This document shows positions 21,318 to 22,722 of a stretch of 22,722 nucleotides of DNA, piece after piece (position 1 is the stretch's first letter; each line of letters starts with the position of its first letter). Position numbers and translations under genes: made by a program. Under the pieces are notes generated by a model. It did no database searches. It was not told where the DNA came from and saw only the letters and a program-made list of their open reading frames with translations. The stretch lies in IMG/VR virus record IMGVR_UViG_3300031952_000160, positions 1 to 22,722 of that record, one strand, 5' to 3'. The DNA is from a virus.

Positions 21318-22007
21318 TTAAAACAAAGTTGGTTGAGATTGTTCGTTATTTATTCTTTTGGTTAATACTTCATAATAATTTTCATCAATTTCGCTTCCTA
21401 AAAAATTTCTTTTTTCCTTAATACATGCTACTGCTGTTGTACCGCTCCCCATAAATGGATCAAAAACTAAATCGCTTTCCCTGCTTGAGTTTGTTATTAA
21501 AGTTCTAATTATGTTTAATGGCTTTACTGTTGGGTGTTCAAATTCGCTTTTTGAATTATTTTGTAAAAAATATTTTTTCTTGCTTGCGTACCCCCCCCCC
21601 AAATATGCGCCTTTCCCTCTCATAAATATTATGTATTCGGTATCGCTTAAATATTTATTATTAGTTGTAGGTATTGGGTTTAATTTGTGATAACAAAGTA
21701 TGTCAGTATTCATGCTGTTTTCTTTTCCCCAAAGCAAAATCTGTAAAACTTGGTCTTTGCTACAAAAAAAATAACAATTGAAAATCTTTAGTACCCTTTT
21801 ACATTCATCAAGTATTTTATTTTCAAAACCATCGCTTAAAGATTTAACTCCGGTGTGATAATCTCTTTGCTCAACTCCAAAACACCCTCCAGACCCTCCA
21901 GAAACTATTTCATAAGGAGGATCTGCAATTACTAAATCTATCGAACTGTTAGGAAGCCTTTTTAAAGTTTCTAAACAATCTTCATTATACACTTTATTTA
22001 TTTCCAT
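21318..22007 (-). CDS. Beta-class DNA methyltransferase (N6-adenine or N4-cytosine) with G10 tract
   Basis: The 229-residue enzyme transfers a methyl group from S-adenosylmethionine to DNA. Motif IV is DPPY at 29-32 and motif I is FDPFMGSGTT at 182-191, in the beta-class order, with a typical HPTVKP (158-163). No restriction gene is adjacent, so it is an orphan enzyme that may protect phage DNA or change gene expression. A run of ten G (21591-21600; plus-strand C) encodes Gly137-139. One base more or fewer shifts the frame into a stop about 12 or 23 codons later, before motif I, so the tract could switch the enzyme on and off. The ATG overlaps the tail of the upstream membrane protein gene by 14 bases. 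Confidence 0.88.
   Translation of the reverse strand: MEINKVYNEDCLETLKRLPNSSIDLVIADPPYEIVSGGSGGCFGVEQRDYHTGVKSLSDGFENKILDECKRVLKIFNCYFFCSKDQVLQILLWGKENSMNTDILCYHKLNPIPTTNNKYLSDTEYIIFMRGKGAYLGGGYASKKKYFLQNNSKSEFEHPTVKPLNIIRTLITNSSRESDLVFDPFMGSGTTAVACIKEKRNFLGSEIDENYYEVLTKRINNEQSQPTLF
21591..21600 (-). repeat. Poly-G(10) phase-variation tract in the methyltransferase
   Basis: Ten consecutive G on the coding strand lie in an AT-rich genome. TTG + 3 GGG codons keep the frame at exactly 10 G. Alleles of 9 or 11 G would give premature stops before motif I, worked out by reading the other frames. Confidence 0.9.
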
Positions 22008-22092
22008 TTAATTCTTTTAATTGTTTAAAAATATCGTAAAGACCATAAACGCAAACTAGTGCCATGGCTATTAAAAAAATAAGTGCTATCAT
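21994..22092 (-). CDS. Tiny membrane protein between RHH and methyltransferase genes
   Basis: A 32-residue frame starts with ATG overlapping the TGA of the RHH-like gene (ATGA) and ends inside the methyltransferase start. It has a hydrophobic segment (MIALIFLIAMALVCVYGLY) and a short polar tail. The double overlap supports it. Function unknown. Confidence 0.5.
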   Translation of the reverse strand: MIALIFLIAMALVCVYGLYDIFKQLKELNGNK

Positions 22093-22313
22093 TTCTTTTT
22101 TATTTTTCTAAGCGCGTCCAATCTTGACATGGCGCTTTCTGTGGTTTTTGTAATAATAGGTTCTGTTTTTTCTTTTTTAGGCTCATACCCATCAAGAAAA
22201 AAATCAACTACTTTCTGCGGAGTAGCAATATTATTTTCAGATTTAACCAATTCTAGTTTATCTATGTTAAACCTAACTCCTATCGGACTTGTTTTGGCTG
22301 CTTTCTTTTTCAT
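22089..22313 (-). CDS. Ribbon-helix-helix-like small protein, first gene of the accessory operon
   Basis: The 74-residue protein has a basic N-terminus (KKKAAKTSP), then a pattern compatible with ribbon-helix-helix: strand PIGVRFNI (10-17), helix 1 DKLELVKSENN, helix 2 ATPQKVVDFFLDGYEP. The C-terminal ~30 residues are charged and flexible. RHH proteins often bind tandem operator repeats and repress their own gene. Here the promoter is inside the GTAGCTAC array next to the gene, so autoregulation is a natural expectation. A role in plasmid-like partition (ParG/omega type) is another option. The fold is read from pattern only. Confidence 0.55.
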   Translation of the reverse strand: MKKKAAKTSPIGVRFNIDKLELVKSENNIATPQKVVDFFLDGYEPKKEKTEPIITKTTESAMSRLDALRKIKKK

Positions 22314-22317
22314 AATT

Positions 22318-22474
22318 TAATTCGTAGCTACAAATTTATAACGTAGCTACGAATTTACCAAATATGTAGCTACAAATTTATAAAAAATTAACAAAAACGT
22401 AGCTACAAATAGAGAAATGTAGCTACGAATTATAAGAAAACGTAGCTACGAATAAAAAATATGTAGCTACAAAT
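22318..22474 (+). repeat. Seven-copy GTAGCTAC repeat array (operator or iteron)
   Basis: Seven copies of the palindromic core GTAGCTAC start at 22324, 22343, 22366, 22399, 22419, 22442 and 22463. All are preceded by C or T and followed by (A/G)AAT, so they share one direction despite the palindromic core: consensus YGTAGCTACRAAT. Spacings are 19, 23, 33, 20, 23 and 21 bases, close to two helix turns except one gap. AT-rich DNA lies between the copies. Regularly phased repeats like this bind a regulator, an initiator (iterons) or a partition protein. Confidence 0.9.
22331..22362 (-). promoter_or_regulatory. Promoter of the RHH/methyltransferase operon inside the repeat array
   Basis: The minus strand has TTTG (22362-22359), a 20-base spacer and TAAATTTG (22338-22331), a good Bacteroidota promoter whose last base touches repeat copy 1. 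Copy 2 lies in the spacer, and copy 3 just upstream of the -33 element. The ATG is at 22313, so the leader is short. Binding of a protein to copies 1-3 would block RNA polymerase. Confidence 0.65.
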
Positions 22475-22475
22475 A

Positions 22476-22722
22476 AAATTGGCGGCATTTGCAATAAATC
22501 ACAATATCTAAACGAATTAACAAAATTAAGCGCTTCTGAAACTTATTTCTAGCCCTTTCTAGCCCTTTTCTCCCTGTTTCCCTGCCCAATACACTACACT
22601 CCCTTAACACCCTCCAAAATACCCGCTTAAAATAGCCCAGTACATAAACAACCGCACCAACATAACCCCCGCGCAAAGATAACCGCGCACAACGAAAGTA
22701 ACACACCAACCGCGCCGGCATG
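22476..22722. other. Strand-skewed non-coding region at the window end
   Basis: This stretch has no convincing gene. From ~22540 to 22722 the plus strand is rich in C and A and very poor in G. It has more G+C than the rest of the window. It holds a tandem TTTCTAGCCC x2 at 22546-22565, followed by further pyrimidine-rich DNA. On the minus strand TATCTTTG at 22681-22674 matches a -7 promoter element without a clear -33. It could be part of an origin, a packaging site or a long leader. The only long frame (minus, 22467-22721) has an unlikely composition. Confidence 0.5.

Noticed and set aside
22318-22474. CRISPR array
   Set aside because: Repeats are only about 13 bases and spacers 6-20 bases of AT-rich sequence, and no cas genes are near. 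The layout fits operators or iterons.
22467-22721. 84-residue minus-strand open frame at the window end
   Set aside because: Very Arg/Leu/Cys-rich composition unlike any neighbour, it runs into the repeat array and across promoter-like DNA, so it is likely a chance frame in skewed DNA.

Overview
The window is part of a tailed-phage (Caudoviricetes) genome or prophage that infects a member of the Bacteroidota, most likely a flavobacterium-like host. The evidence is: AT-rich DNA; promoters that match the Bacteroidota consensus TTTG-N19..21-TAnnTTTG (one exact match, one with a single mismatch, one with spacer 20); gene starts preceded by A-rich DNA instead of Shine-Dalgarno sequences; and a full head/packaging gene set. 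No integrase, lysis gene or tail tape measure is visible, so lifestyle and tail type stay open.

Region A (1-13378, all minus strand, read right to left) is the virion module. It starts with a possible GroES-like co-chaperonin, small unknown genes and a small gene in the usual small-terminase place. Large terminase, portal, two small beta-rich proteins (possible decoration proteins), a Dps/ferritin-like protein, a putative scaffold and the major capsid protein follow. After a hairpin come a conserved unknown protein, a GIY-YIG homing endonuclease wedged between two structural genes, a connector-like protein and the start of a fibre-like gene cut by the window edge.

Region B (13379-15015) is a switch area. 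It holds an isolated plus-strand small gene with its own terminator, a minus-strand group (a secreted protein, a winged-helix protein, a 57-codon TTG-start gene, a Cys-rich protein) and two back-to-back promoters at 14918-15001.

Region C (15016-19016, plus strand) is the early replication operon: a small HTH regulator, an initiator-like protein with a (AAGGAT)5 repeat, a conserved replication-operon protein, a primase-polymerase/helicase fusion, a NinG-like HNH recombination nuclease and a tiny membrane protein.

Region D (18979-22722, minus strand) is an accessory operon of small genes, with a tRNA-Gln(UUG) and a beta-class DNA methyltransferase that contains a 10-G homopolymer. It is headed by a small ribbon-helix-helix-like gene whose promoter lies inside a seven-copy GTAGCTAC repeat array. 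The outermost 250 bases have strongly skewed composition and no convincing gene. The best candidates for something new are the phase-variable methyltransferase under a repeat-array/RHH control region, and the Dps-like protein within the head gene cluster.
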